This document shows positions 1 through 9,413 of a stretch of DNA of 64,000 nt, piece after piece. Each line of letters starts with the position of its first letter. Within the stretch, counting starts at the first letter, position 1. The notes beneath the pieces were generated by a model, which saw only the letters and a list, made by a program, of their open reading frames with translations, searched no databases and was not told the DNA's origin. The position numbers and the translations under genes are program-made. The stretch is from positions 62,001-126,000 of the forward strand of contig JAUYQQ010000011.1 in NCBI GenBank assembly GCA_030697165.1, given 5' to 3'. This stretch comes from Acidobacteriota bacterium (GTDB lineage: Bacteria > Acidobacteriota > Vicinamibacteria > Vicinamibacterales > UBA2999).

Positions 1-2
1 CG

Positions 3-707
3 TTGGCGCGGCGGTATTGGCCAGGCCAGGATCCAATCGGCAAGCGATTCAAGTTCACCGCAGATGGCTCGTGGGTCAGCGTGGTCGGGGTCTCCGGCGA
101 TGTGCTCCACAACTGGGCCACGCGGCGCCCTGAAACGGTCTACCGCCCGATCAGCCAGGACGTGCCCTACGGCGGCGCCTTCACGATTCGGACGGTCGGT
201 GATCCCGAGGCGGTCGCCGGAGACCTGCGCCGCGCAGTATCCGCCATGGACCCGGACCAGCCGCTCGCGTCGTTGACATCGCTCGAGCACCTGGTCGCGG
301 ATCGCGCGGCCGGTTTTACCTTCATCGCCAGGGCGCTCAGCGTCGTGGCCCTGATTGCCCTGGTGTTGTCGATGCTTGGCATCTACAGCCTGATGGCGTA
401 CCTCACCACTCAGCGCACGCAGGAGATTGGGGTGCGCATGGCGCTGGGCGCCGGGCGCTGGCAGGTTGTCCGGCTGACCACGGCGCAGGCGGTTCGGATC
501 ACGCTGGTCGGAATAGCGATCGGCGGGGCCATGGCGTATGGCCTTGGCACACTGATGCAAGGTCTGCTGTTCGGAACGGTCTCGATGAGCCTGTGGCAGT
601 TGGCCGCGCTGATGCTCGCTTTGGCGTCGGCGGCGTTGCTGGCGGCCTACCTGCCGGCCCGGCGCGCCTCGCGCATCGATCCCATGAACGCGTTGCGAGA
701 GACGTAA
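3..707 (+). CDS. ABC transporter permease, MacB/ADOP type, C-terminal part (5' end outside window)
   Basis: C-terminal 234 residues of an inner-membrane MacB/FtsX-family permease. What is visible: the end of the periplasmic MacB_PCD domain, starting with the typical WPGQDPIGKRFK, then three hydrophobic helices near residues 108-130, 160-185 and 198-222. The first cytoplasmic loop carries TQEIGVRMALGA, which couples to the ATPase, and the protein ends PARRASRIDPMNALRET, the usual FtsX terminus. The frame is open to the window edge, so the TTG at position 3 is not the real start. Acidobacterial duplicated orphan permeases (ADOP) of this kind normally exceed 800 residues. No ATPase is in view. 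Substrate unknown. Confidence 0.9.
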   Translation: MARRYWPGQDPIGKRFKFTADGSWVSVVGVSGDVLHNWATRRPETVYRPISQDVPYGGAFTIRTVGDPEAVAGDLRRAVSAMDPDQPLASLTSLEHLVADRAAGFTFIARALSVVALIALVLSMLGIYSLMAYLTTQRTQEIGVRMALGAGRWQVVRLTTAQAVRITLVGIAIGGAMAYGLGTLMQGLLFGTVSMSLWQLAALMLALASAALLAAYLPARRASRIDPMNALRET

Positions 708-708
708 A

Positions 709-748
709 GGGTTCACGGGTTCAGGGGTTCAAGGGGCCAGGGGCCGCT
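709..748. repeat. 8-bp-period degenerate tandem tract
   Basis: Five consecutive 8-mers (GGGTTCAC, GGGTTCAG, GGGTTCAA, GGGGCCAG, GGGCCGCT) directly follow the permease stop. A second short run (TTGAACTG, TTGAGCTC, TTGTTTGC) lies at 773-796. The tract is read through on the minus strand as the last residues of the LysR protein. Similar tracts occur at 2204, 12191, 33293, 39255 and 54768. Confidence 0.7.
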
Positions 749-1701
749 CGGGCGCTCCTTTGAGACTTCTCTTGAACTGTTGAGCTCTTGTTTGCCATGG
801 AGCGTAAGACCTTTTCGGCATGCGCGACGCAATGCCCGAGAAACAGCTCCACGACTCGGGAAGGGTGACGCCTGGAGAGATAGTACGCGGACAAATCCAC
901 CTCCTCGAACCGCCAGTCCGCCAGCACGGGCACCAGATGTCCGGCGGCCAGTTCACGTTGGCACACGATGGATGGCATCTCGGCGACTCCCATTCCGGCG
1001 ACGGCCGCGCGGATCACGCCCGCGTAGTCGTTGATGCCTAACCCGAGTTTGGTCGCTAGGCGTTCGGTGCGACTGCCGTTCGACAGCGTCCACGTCGTCT
1101 CGTCGAACCACTTGGTGAAACCGAGAAGTCGGTGGCGCGCGAGGTCTGCGGGTTCGTCGAGGGCCTCTGCGCCGGCGAGATACGCCGGCGCGGCCACCAG
1201 GATGTGCCGGTAGCTCAAGAGCCGTCGAAACACCAGGCTGCTGGCAGGCTGAGGCCCAACCCTCAGCGAAATGTCGATCTCGTCTTGCACCAGGTCCAGA
1301 TGCCGATCGGTCACGAGGACCTTGACCGCAACGTTCGAGTACCGCCGAAGGAACCCATCGACCAAGGGGACGAGCAGGACGTCTGACAGACTCGGCGGCG
1401 CTGCGAGCCGGAGCGTCCCCGCCACCTCGACCTGCCGTTTCTCGAGCGCTGCCTGGGCGCCGTCCAGCGCATCGACGATTTGTTCACAGTACAGAAAGTA
1501 TTCGCGGCCGCTGTCGGTCGGAGTGACGGCCCGGGTGGTCCGTTCCAGGAGTCGCACGCCGAGCTGGCGCTCCAGCGCGCTGACCTTCCGACTGAGGGTG
1601 GAGACGGGAGTGCCCGTGCGTCGCGCGGCTTCCGAGAAGCTGCCGTGCTGAAGCACGCGCGCAAACAGCACCATCGCATTGAGGTCAGGAGGCTGATTCA
1701 T
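721..1701 (-). CDS. LysR-family transcriptional regulator
   Basis: 326-residue LysR-type regulator. The N-terminal winged helix-turn-helix is clear at about residues 8-66 (LNAMVLFARVLQHGSFSEAA, then STLSRKVSALE and LGVRLLERTTR). The rest is the type 2 periplasmic-binding-like effector domain. It is divergent from the SnoaL-like gene at 1811, the usual arrangement for a LysR regulator and its target. The last roughly 20 residues (SSTVQEKSQRSARAAPGPLNP) are encoded by the 8-bp-period tract at 709-796 and look like read-through beyond the ancestral stop. The ATG at 1701 has only a weak ribosome site. Effector unknown. Confidence 0.9.
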   Translation of the reverse strand: MNQPPDLNAMVLFARVLQHGSFSEAARRTGTPVSTLSRKVSALERQLGVRLLERTTRAVTPTDSGREYFLYCEQIVDALDGAQAALEKRQVEVAGTLRLAAPPSLSDVLLVPLVDGFLRRYSNVAVKVLVTDRHLDLVQDEIDISLRVGPQPASSLVFRRLLSYRHILVAAPAYLAGAEALDEPADLARHRLLGFTKWFDETTWTLSNGSRTERLATKLGLGINDYAGVIRAAVAGMGVAEMPSIVCQRELAAGHLVPVLADWRFEEVDLSAYYLSRRHPSRVVELFLGHCVAHAEKVLRSMANKSSTVQEKSQRSARAAPGPLNP

Positions 1702-1756
1702 TGTCCCATTTTAGCAATAATGATTCCCAATGCTGTCTATTGTCCCAAGAGTGGGA
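1700..1756. promoter_or_regulatory. Divergent LysR/SnoaL control region with candidate operator repeats
   Basis: The motif ATTGTCCCA occurs twice in the same orientation (1700-1708 and 1739-1747), with a related ATTCCCA at 1723. The second copy is the left arm of an inverted repeat, TCCCA-N4-TGGGA, at 1743-1756. LysR regulators bind inverted repeats between divergent genes, so these are candidate operator sites; binding is inferred. The spacer between the copies is A+T-rich compared with the flanks. Confidence 0.45.
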
Positions 1757-1810
1757 TGGCGCGACACTGTTGCGTCAGCTGCCCGGACGGCAGCGAAGGG
1801 AGTCAACGGC

Positions 1811-2215
1811 ATGTCTATCGAAACCATTCTCAAGAGTTATGAAACCGCACTCAACGCCAACGACATCGAAGCGATCCTGGGCCTGTACGGCGGCGACCCC
1901 GTGTTCATGCCGCAGCATGCGCCTGCGCTCGTCGGGCGCGACGCCGTGCGTGCCGGCTACAAGCAGGTGTTCGACACGATCAAGCTGACGATCCGCTTCG
2001 ACATTCACGAGGTCCAGGAGGCGGACGATTGGGCCTGGGCCCGCACGAGCTCGGCCGGTCGCACGCGGATTCTGTCGAACGGCGCGGAGACCGCAGAAGG
2101 CAACAACGAGCTGTTCGTGTTCCGGCGCGAGCAGGGCGCCTGGAAGATCCATCGCTACCTGTTCTCGACCAACCAGCCGCTCCGCGCACAACCTCCCAAC
2201 TTCTTAGACTCTTGA
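1811..2215 (+). CDS. SnoaL-like / DUF4440-type NTF2-fold protein
   Basis: 134-residue small protein of the NTF2/SnoaL ketosteroid-isomerase-like fold. It has the N-terminal helix pattern IETILKSYETALNANDIEAIL, the central QHAPALVGRDAVRAGYKQVF typical of the family, and a C-terminal strand (LFVFRREQGAWKIHRYLFS) as in DUF4440 proteins. An open frame extends to 1730, but the ATG at 1811 is preceded by AAGGGAG at good spacing and gives the family N-terminus. It probably belongs to the regulon of the divergent LysR gene. Substrate and enzymatic role are unknown; many members bind small hydrophobic molecules or are not catalytic. Confidence 0.85.
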   Translation: MSIETILKSYETALNANDIEAILGLYGGDPVFMPQHAPALVGRDAVRAGYKQVFDTIKLTIRFDIHEVQEADDWAWARTSSAGRTRILSNGAETAEGNNELFVFRREQGAWKIHRYLFSTNQPLRAQPPNFLDS

Positions 2216-2235
2216 ACTCCTGGTCTCCTGTTTCG
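2204..2235. repeat. 8-bp-period degenerate tandem tract
   Basis: Four 8-mers (TTAGACTC, TTGAACTC, CTGGTCTC, CTGTTTCG) begin inside the last codons of the SnoaL-like gene and run toward the lactate permease promoter. Same class as the tract at 709. Confidence 0.6.
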
Positions 2236-2238
2236 TAT

Positions 2239-2267
2239 TTGGCCCACGCCCCAAGTCCCGTTATATA
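2239..2267 (+). promoter_or_regulatory. Candidate sigma-70 promoter of the lactate permease gene
   Basis: TTGGCC at 2239-2244, a 17-bp spacer and TATATA at 2262-2267. The predicted transcript start would leave about 15 nt before the TTG start at 2289, with GAGG at 2277-2280 as ribosome site. The -35 box is weak; the -10 region stands out as A+T-rich in GC-rich surroundings. Confidence 0.4.
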
Positions 2268-2288
2268 GTTTCGGCCGAGGTTCCCAAC

Positions 2289-4091
2289 TTGGCCGAACTG
2301 TTTCAACAGACTTACAGTCCCGTAGCCGGCAGCATCCTGCTGTCGGCCCTCGTTGCGTCGATCCCGCCGATCCTGCTGGCGATCTGCCTGGCCGGGCTGC
2401 GCATTGCGCCCTGGAAGTCGGCGATCGTCGGCGCGGGCAGCGCTTTCGTGCTGGCCTGGATGGTCTGGGGCATGCCGCTCGGGCTGACGATGGCGGCCGC
2501 CACGCACGGCATGGCCTTCGGACTGTGGCCGATCTGCTGGATCGTCTTCTGCTCGGTGATGTTCTACAACCTGTCGGTCGAGAGCGGCGACTTCGACGTG
2601 ATCCGCCGTTCGCTGGCGCGGCTGACGAGCGACCGCCGCATCCAGATCCTGCTGGTCGCCTTCTGCTTCGGCGCGCTCATCGAGGGCATCGCCGGGTTCG
2701 GTGCCCCGGTGGCCATTACCGCGGCGATGCTGGCGGGCCTCGGCTTCGAGCCGATCATGGCCGCGGTGCTGGCCCTGATCGCCAATACCGCGCCGGTGGC
2801 CTTCGGCTCGCTCGGCATTCCGGTCACGACCCTCGGCGGCCTGCTCGCGCCCATGCTCGGCGAAGACGTCCAGACGACGACTCGCGCCCTGTCGGCCATG
2901 GTCGGCCGGCAACTCCCCTTCTTCTCGCTGATCATCCCGGCGTACCTGATCGTCTTGTATGCCGGATGGAGCCGGATGCTGGCGGTCTTCCCGGCCGTGC
3001 TGGTCACGGGTCTCTCGTTTGCGATCGGCCAGTTCGCCGTCTCGAATTACGTCGGCCCCGAGCTGACCGACACGCTGGCGGCGCTCTTCTCGCTGGCCTC
3101 GGTCGCGCTGCTGTTGAAGTTCTGGCAACCGCGCGACACCTACAACGATGGCACCAAGCCGGTGGTGGAGACGACGACCGACGTGCCCAAACGCGTCTGG
3201 CGCGCCTATGCCACCTACGGCATCCTGATCGTGACCGTGCTGATCGGCCAGGTCGGCAACTTCGCCGGCATGTCGCAGTTGCAGCCGCCGGCCAATGTCA
3301 CCGCCCTGCTCCGCTGCGGACAGATCGGCAATCGGCTGTGCCCGGAGCCGTGGATCGGCGAGCCGGCCTCGGTGAATCCGCAGGGCTTCCGCTTCCCGGT
3401 GTGGGAGTTCAGCTGGCCGGGCGCGTACAACATGGTTGATGGCAGGCCGCAGCCGCTCGTGCAACGCCAGCCGCCGGTGGTGGAAGCAGTGTCACCGTAC
3501 GCGCTGACCTACCGGCTCGACCTGCTGGCCACGGCCGGCACGCTGGTGCTGTTTGCCACCTTCATCGCGCTCATTCCCATGGTGTTGGCAGGGTCGCGTC
3601 CCGGCATTCTCGGCGTCGCGTTCAGGAAGACCGCGGCGCAGCTACGCCTGCCGATCATCACCATCGCCTTCATCCTGTCGATTGCCACCGTCATGAACTA
3701 CTCGGGAATGACCTCGTCCATGGCGTTGGCATTGGCGCAGACCGGCTGGCTGTTCCCGTTCTTCTCGGCGTGGCTCGGCATGCTCGGCGTGTTCCTCACC
3801 GGCAGCGACACCTCGTCCAATACCCTGTTTGGCCCGCTGCAGGCAACGACCGCCAAGGTGTCGGGGCTTGATCCCATCCTGATGGGCGCTACCAACAGTT
3901 CGGCGGGCGTGATGGGCAAGATGATCAGCCCGCAGAACCTGTCGGTCGGCGCAGCGGGCGTTGGTGCGGTGGGCCGGGAAGGTGAGATCTTCTCGAAGGT
4001 GATCGTCCACAGCCTCGTGCTGACCACGCTGATGGGCATCCTCGCCATGCTGCAGCAATACGTCTTCCCGTGGATGATTCCGAAGCTGTAG
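2289..4091 (+). CDS. lldP: L-lactate permease (LctP family)
   Basis: 600-residue polytopic inner-membrane transporter of the lactate permease family, expected to import L-lactate or glycolate with protons. About a dozen hydrophobic helices are visible. Family hallmarks are the GALIEGIAGFGAPVAI block near residues 130-145, FGSLGIPVTTLGG near 180, and the C-terminal TGSDTSSNTLFGPLQ and TNSSAGVMGKMISPQN blocks. A long polar segment between helices, about residues 335-405, carries two cysteines (LLRCGQIGNRLCPEPW). The TTG start is supported by GAGG eight bases upstream. No lactate dehydrogenase is adjacent, so the exact substrate is inferred from the family. Confidence 0.92.
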   Translation: MAELFQQTYSPVAGSILLSALVASIPPILLAICLAGLRIAPWKSAIVGAGSAFVLAWMVWGMPLGLTMAAATHGMAFGLWPICWIVFCSVMFYNLSVESGDFDVIRRSLARLTSDRRIQILLVAFCFGALIEGIAGFGAPVAITAAMLAGLGFEPIMAAVLALIANTAPVAFGSLGIPVTTLGGLLAPMLGEDVQTTTRALSAMVGRQLPFFSLIIPAYLIVLYAGWSRMLAVFPAVLVTGLSFAIGQFAVSNYVGPELTDTLAALFSLASVALLLKFWQPRDTYNDGTKPVVETTTDVPKRVWRAYATYGILIVTVLIGQVGNFAGMSQLQPPANVTALLRCGQIGNRLCPEPWIGEPASVNPQGFRFPVWEFSWPGAYNMVDGRPQPLVQRQPPVVEAVSPYALTYRLDLLATAGTLVLFATFIALIPMVLAGSRPGILGVAFRKTAAQLRLPIITIAFILSIATVMNYSGMTSSMALALAQTGWLFPFFSAWLGMLGVFLTGSDTSSNTLFGPLQATTAKVSGLDPILMGATNSSAGVMGKMISPQNLSVGAAGVGAVGREGEIFSKVIVHSLVLTTLMGILAMLQQYVFPWMIPKL

Positions 4092-4170
4092 GCTGCGTAG
4101 GGCGGGCAGGGCTGGTGCGGCAGGTCGGGAACGCTTCACCCGCCCCACCCGCCTCACCCTGCCCACCAGC
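4092..4170. other. Short intergenic region with 9-bp-period GC-rich tract
   Basis: Between the convergent lactate permease and CDGSH genes. It contains about three 9-mers of the form ACCCGCCYC (around 4137-4162), partly complementary to GGGCAGGG at about 4106. It could form a GC-rich hairpin but has no T-run, so it is not called as a terminator. Confidence 0.4.
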
Positions 4171-4404
4171 TTAAGGCTGTGGCGTCGGCGGGTTGGCCTT
4201 GGGGCCGGGTGCGCACTCGTTGCCGACAAAGCCGCAGGTCTTGTGCGCGCCGTCGCAGAACGGCTTCTGCTTCGACTGTCCGCAGCGGCAGAGCGCAAAG
4301 GGCTTCTTCGGCACTACATACTCGGCGCCGGTCCAGTCGATCAACTTCACGTCCTCGCCCTCGACCAGCAGCGAGCCGTTTTCTCGAACCTTGATTGTGA
4401 TCAT
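4171..4404 (-). CDS. CDGSH iron-sulfur domain protein
   Basis: 77-residue protein with one CDGSH-type zinc finger-like domain: CRCGQSKQKPFCDGAH gives the three Cys and one His that ligate a [2Fe-2S] cluster. The start is placed at the ATG giving MITIKVRENGSLLVEG, which begins the family's beta-strand; the longer frame to 4473 runs through the REP-like hairpin at 4414 and is rejected. The proline-rich tail (APGPKANPPTPQP) is probably disordered. Bacterial members are soluble electron-transfer or Fe-S proteins, with function here unknown. It lies downstream of rho on the same strand. Confidence 0.88.
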   Translation of the reverse strand: MITIKVRENGSLLVEGEDVKLIDWTGAEYVVPKKPFALCRCGQSKQKPFCDGAHKTCGFVGNECAPGPKANPPTPQP

Positions 4405-4413
4405 GTGTTCTCC

Positions 4414-4470
4414 GGGCACACTAAAGTGTGCCCCTACGGCTTCAGAACGTAGGGGCGTCTTTAGCGCGCC
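4414..4470. repeat. REP-like hairpin doublet (CTAC/GTAG type)
   Basis: Perfect hairpin GGGCACAC-TAAA-GTGTGCCC (4414-4433) followed by CTACG, then an inverted partner with CGTAGGGG and a TTTA-loop hairpin (4448-4470). CCCCTACG (4431-4438) and CGTAGGGG (4448-4455) are themselves complementary. The layout is the same as the doublet at 10472, with different stem sequence but conserved loop and CTAC/GTAG flank. Confidence 0.75.
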
Positions 4471-4472
4471 CA

Positions 4473-5840
<1,368 letters not shown>

Positions 5841-5979
5841 GCAGGTTATTCCAAGAGAAGCTGGCTCGGGTTGTCAGGTTCGGGAAAGGAGCGGAGCGGG
5901 TCCGCAGGTGACGCGTCTCGAACGCGGACGGAACGAAACAGAGGCAAAACCGGGAGAAACTGCCGTTAGTATACCAGAA
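5841..5979. promoter_or_regulatory. rho 5' leader / divergent control region
   Basis: Intergenic region between rho (minus) and GT39 (plus). On the minus strand TATACT at 5968-5973 is a good -10 box but no convincing -35 is seen. It would give a rho leader of about 125 nt, and rho genes are often autoregulated through a leader. GTATAC is palindromic, so a plus-strand TAGTAT reading is also possible. Confidence 0.35.
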
Positions 5980-7647
5980 GTGCATCGCATCACGCTCCCC
6001 CTGCTGCTGCTCGCGGCGGTCACGTTCTTCGCCGGCCTCGGCCGGGGGGCCATTACCGATTCAGACGAGGCGTTTTACGCCGACGCGGCCCGAGAAATGG
6101 TGGCGTCTGGCGACTGGATCACCCCCTATTACAACTACGAACCGCGGTTCCAGAAGCCGGTCTTGTATTACTGGCTGACGGCGGCCGCGTCGCTCGTGCT
6201 TGGCGCGAACGAGATGGCCGCCCGCTTCTGGGCCGCCATGGCCGGGCTGGGTCTCGTGCTCGTGACGGCCGCGGCCGGCCGCCGCTGGTACGACGAATCG
6301 ACGGGCCTGCTGGCCGGCGCGATTGTCGCCACCAACTTCGGCTACTTCTCGATCGGCCGCATGGCGCTGCCCGACCTGCCGCTGGCCTTCTGCATCTCGC
6401 TGGCGATCTGGGCGGCGCTCGTGGCCACGCTGGAGCAGGAACGGTCGCCCCGCAAGTTCGTGTTGCTGGCGGCGCTGGCGCTCGGCCTGGGGTTCCTGAC
6501 CAAGGGGCCGGTGGGACTGATCATCCCGATCATCGTGATTGTGCCGGTGCTGATGATCGAGCGGCGCTCGATCGCGCTGTCGCCCGGCGACCTCCTCCTC
6601 GGTTTCATCGTCACGGTCGGCGTGGCCGCGCCGTGGTACGTGGTGATGTGGTTCCGCCACGGGAACGAGTACCTGCAGGGGTTCTTCATCGGCGACAACT
6701 TCGAGCGGTTCGCGACCGATCGCTTCAACGATCCGCGGCCGTGGTGGTTCTATCTCCCGATTCTGGCCGGCGGCCTGCTGCCGTGGACGCCGCTGGCGCT
6801 GGTGTGGCTGGGACCGCTGACGCAGTTCGTGAGGCGCCGGCGCGATATCGGCACAATCGATCTGCGGCTGATGCTGTGGGCGGCGTTGCCCCTGGTGTTC
6901 TTCTCGTTGTCGGTCGGCAAGCAGCCGCGCTACATCCTGCCGGTGCTGCCGCCGCTCGCGCTACTCCTCGCCTCGTCCATCGTCGAACGCACCCAGGAGT
7001 GGCGCGGGTTCGACGGGGCGCGCTCGCGCCCGCGCCGTGCCACCGGCGTGGTGGTCGGCTCGCTCCTGAGCGGGGCGTTCTTCATCGCGCTCGGCGCGTT
7101 GCTGTACCGCGTGGAGCCCCTGCTGATCAACGTGGCGCCGATGTTCACCCAGGTCGCGGCCGGCGTGATCGCCACGGCCGGCGTCGTGATCGTGCTGGTC
7201 GCGTTGTCGGGTCGGTGGCGGATCGCGCCGGCGGTGATTGCGCTGGCCGCCGCCGTGACGCTGCCGGCGTTGCAGTTCGGCGGCCTGTCGAGCGGCCGTG
7301 AAGACACGGTCGAGCAAATGGCGCGGCTGGTCCAGGCCGAGCGGACCTCACACGAGGCGGTGGGCACCTACCGGGTGTTCGTGCGCAACCTGGTGTTCTA
7401 CGCGCACACCAAGACCACCGACATCATCACCGACGATCAGGCCTTGGACTTCATGTCACAGCCCGACAGGGCCCTGATGGTGGCGCCGGCCGATGTGATC
7501 GACCGACTCGAGCGCGAGCGGAACCTGCGGATGGTGCGGATCGCGGAACTACCCTACTTCAACGAAGCCGGTGTGCGGGTGCGGACGCTGTTGTGGCCCG
7601 ACCCGTCACGAGACCTGACGCGCGTGGTGCTGGTGGCCAACCGTTAG
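5980..7647 (+). CDS. Glycosyltransferase family 39-like (ArnT/PMT) membrane protein
   Basis: About 555-residue integral membrane glycosyltransferase of the GT-C, PMT/ArnT group, which transfers sugar from a polyprenyl-phosphate donor on the periplasmic face. The first helix is followed by TDSDEAFYADAAREM, the acidic motif of ArnT-like enzymes (Asp-Glu at about residues 29-30), then QKPVLYYWL and about ten further hydrophobic helices. A soluble tail of about 130 residues follows. The GTG at 5980 is chosen because it begins right before the first membrane segment; the frame stays open to 5839 but that part encodes no family sequence and overlaps the rho start. Ribosome site weak. Acceptor unknown. 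Confidence 0.85.
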   Translation: MHRITLPLLLLAAVTFFAGLGRGAITDSDEAFYADAAREMVASGDWITPYYNYEPRFQKPVLYYWLTAAASLVLGANEMAARFWAAMAGLGLVLVTAAAGRRWYDESTGLLAGAIVATNFGYFSIGRMALPDLPLAFCISLAIWAALVATLEQERSPRKFVLLAALALGLGFLTKGPVGLIIPIIVIVPVLMIERRSIALSPGDLLLGFIVTVGVAAPWYVVMWFRHGNEYLQGFFIGDNFERFATDRFNDPRPWWFYLPILAGGLLPWTPLALVWLGPLTQFVRRRRDIGTIDLRLMLWAALPLVFFSLSVGKQPRYILPVLPPLALLLASSIVERTQEWRGFDGARSRPRRATGVVVGSLLSGAFFIALGALLYRVEPLLINVAPMFTQVAAGVIATAGVVIVLVALSGRWRIAPAVIALAAAVTLPALQFGGLSSGREDTVEQMARLVQAERTSHEAVGTYRVFVRNLVFYAHTKTTDIITDDQALDFMSQPDRALMVAPADVIDRLERERNLRMVRIAELPYFNEAGVRVRTLLWPDPSRDLTRVVLVANR

Positions 7648-7739
7648 GTCCAGCTAAAGCCGGACGCTACATCGATCGGGTCCGCCTAAAGGCGGACGGT
7701 ACATCGTCGCCAATGTGGCGTCCGGCTTTAGCCGGACCA
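7648..7739. repeat. REP-like cluster, three hairpins
   Basis: Three hairpins between convergent genes: GTCCAGC-TAAA-GCCGGAC followed by GCTACATCG, GTCCGCC-TAAA-GGCGGAC followed by GGTACATCG, and an inverted copy with loop TTTA (GTCCGGC-TTTA-GCCGGAC) preceded by ATGTGGC. Stem sequence differs between copies with mostly compensatory changes, while the TAAA loop and the CTAC/GTAC flank stay the same. This is a BIME-like arrangement. Confidence 0.8.
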
Positions 7740-7740
7740 T

Positions 7741-8130
7741 TCAGGACCGTTTGATCCACGCGTCAATCGTGTTGCGGACCGACAGCAGGTCGTTGCCGGT
7801 GCCGGGCATCAGGAGCCATCCGCCGTCTTTTCGTCGAAGGGCGACCACCCCGCGCTCGACCTTGGCATACAGAAAATCCGCTCGCGCGAACGTTCGACGC
7901 TTCATCAGGCTGTTGACGTGCATGGTGTCGCCGTCGAGCACGATGCGCGAGAACAGCGCGTCGGCGGTGGCGGCCAGCGCGAAGGCGGCCGCGGCCATGC
8001 CGGCGTAGCGCAGCAGGTACGAGTCGCCGTAGAAGAAGAAGTACGACGACATGCCGAGAAACGCGGCGGCCGACGCGCCAATGGCGGTCAGCACCCACGG
8101 CGCCATGCGAATGGTGGTTGGTTTGGACAT
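7741..8130 (-). CDS. Small membrane protein with PH-like cytoplasmic domain
   Basis: 129-residue protein: two hydrophobic helices (about residues 10-32 and 38-60), then a soluble domain with strands such as IVLDGDTMHVNSLMKRRTF and VVALRRKDGGWLLMPG resembling bacterial PH-like domains. The ATG at 8130 is the only start giving a sensible N-terminus; the frame open to 8661 runs antisense to the aminotransferase. It sits between two REP-like clusters and downstream of the aminotransferase on the same strand. Function unknown. Confidence 0.7.
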   Translation of the reverse strand: MSKPTTIRMAPWVLTAIGASAAAFLGMSSYFFFYGDSYLLRYAGMAAAAFALAATADALFSRIVLDGDTMHVNSLMKRRTFARADFLYAKVERGVVALRRKDGGWLLMPGTGNDLLSVRNTIDAWIKRS

Positions 8131-8137
8131 GGGCACA

Positions 8138-8178
8138 GGCGGGTCTAAAGACCCGCCTCTACTTTCCTTCAGACCCGC
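8138..8178. repeat. REP-like hairpin with partial second copy
   Basis: GCGGGTC-TAAA-GACCCGC followed by CTCTAC, then a truncated TTCAGACCCGCCTCTACC. Same class as the other REP-like elements (hairpin, TAAA loop, CTAC 3'). Confidence 0.65.
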
Positions 8179-8180
8179 CT

Positions 8181-9395
8181 CTACCTGGTAGCGGCAGAAG
8201 GAATCTTGCCGCTCTTTTCCATGGCCGCGACGAACGCGAACATCCGGTCGACCCCTTCCCGCAGCCGGTCGATCGAGGTGGCGTACGACAGCCGGAAGAA
8301 GCCGGGCGCGTCGAACCCCTCGCCCGGCGTCACGGCGACGGACACGTCTTTCAAGAGGGCCTCGGCGAGTTCGCCGGTGGTCTTGATGCCCCCGGGCGAC
8401 AGCAGGTCGGCAACGTACGGGAACAGGTAAAACGCCCCCGAGGGCTTGACGCACACAAACCGGGGATCGGCGGTCAACCAGCCATGCACCGCGTCGCGGC
8501 GCTTGCGGTATTCGTCGAGCATCATCGTGAGGCCGTCCTGGGGGCCGGTGAGCGCGGCAATGCCGGCTTTCTGTGTGATCGAGTTGATGTTCGACGTCGC
8601 GTGCCCCTGGATGACGTTGCACTGGGCGATCATCGCCTTGGGCCCGATGGCCCAGCCGCATCGCCAGCCGGTCATGGCGTAGCTCTTCGATGCCGAACTG
8701 CAGATGACGGTCCGGTCGGGCATGCGGTCGAACAGGATCTTGACCAGGTTGTGCGGCACCGGGTCGTAGATCAGGTGTTCGTAAGTGATGTCGACGATCA
8801 CCCAGATGCCGCGGGCCGCGGCCGCATCGGCGATCGCGGTCATCTCGGCTTCGGAAATCAACGCACCGGTCGGGTTGCAGGGCGAGTTGATGATGATGGC
8901 CTTGGTCTTCGGCGTGACCGCGGCGATGATGGCGGCGGCCTTGATGGCAAAGCCGTCCTCGCGGTGCGTTTGCACCATCACCGGGGTCGCATCGGCCAGC
9001 TTGATCTGATCGGCGATGGTCGGCCAGAACGGGCTGTGCGAAATCACCTCGTCACCCTGGTCGAACAACACCATGGCGGCGTTGTAGAGGGCCTGCTTGG
9101 CGCCGGCGGAGATGATTACTTCGTCCGGCTTGAGCGTGACGCCGTAGCGCGCGCTGTAGTCGTGGGCGACCGCGTCCCGGAACTCGAGGACGCCCGCCGA
9201 CGGCGTGTATTTGGTGAAGTTGGCGGTCAGCGCCGCGTGGCCGGCGTCTTTCACGTGCTCAGGCGTGCCGAAGTCCGGTTCGCCCGCGCCCAGGTCGACC
9301 ACGTCCACGCCCTGGCGGCGCAGGCGATCGGCTTCTGCCGACACCTTCAAGGTGGGTGACACGGTAACGCGGCTCATACGGCGTGCGAAAGTCAT
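8181..9395 (-). CDS. Pyridoxal-phosphate aminotransferase, class I (aspartate aminotransferase type)
   Basis: 404-residue fold-type I aminotransferase, closest to subgroup Ib aspartate/prephenate aminotransferases. Visible blocks: LGAGEPDFGTPEHVK near residues 37-51, YTPSAGVLEFRDA, the cofactor-binding SAGAKQAL, NSPCNPTG, and the catalytic lysine in SSASKSYAMTGWRCGW. The substrate-carboxylate arginine is in the C-terminal FFRLSYA. It transfers amino groups between aspartate or other amino acids and 2-oxoacids, in the cytoplasm. The start at 9395 has an earlier Met at codon 1 and a second at codon 7. coaD follows upstream with an 18-bp gap. Specificity cannot be set by eye. Confidence 0.92.
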   Translation of the reverse strand: MTFARRMSRVTVSPTLKVSAEADRLRRQGVDVVDLGAGEPDFGTPEHVKDAGHAALTANFTKYTPSAGVLEFRDAVAHDYSARYGVTLKPDEVIISAGAKQALYNAAMVLFDQGDEVISHSPFWPTIADQIKLADATPVMVQTHREDGFAIKAAAIIAAVTPKTKAIIINSPCNPTGALISEAEMTAIADAAAARGIWVIVDITYEHLIYDPVPHNLVKILFDRMPDRTVICSSASKSYAMTGWRCGWAIGPKAMIAQCNVIQGHATSNINSITQKAGIAALTGPQDGLTMMLDEYRKRRDAVHGWLTADPRFVCVKPSGAFYLFPYVADLLSPGGIKTTGELAEALLKDVSVAVTPGEGFDAPGFFRLSYATSIDRLREGVDRMFAFVAAMEKSGKIPSAATR

Positions 9396-9413
9396 CGGTC
9401 TGATCCTTGCAAA

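Noticed and set aside
1980-3464. Long minus-strand ORF (494 codons) across the lactate permease
   Set aside because: Arg/His/Gly-rich composition typical of antisense frames in GC-rich DNA; the plus-strand permease is clear.
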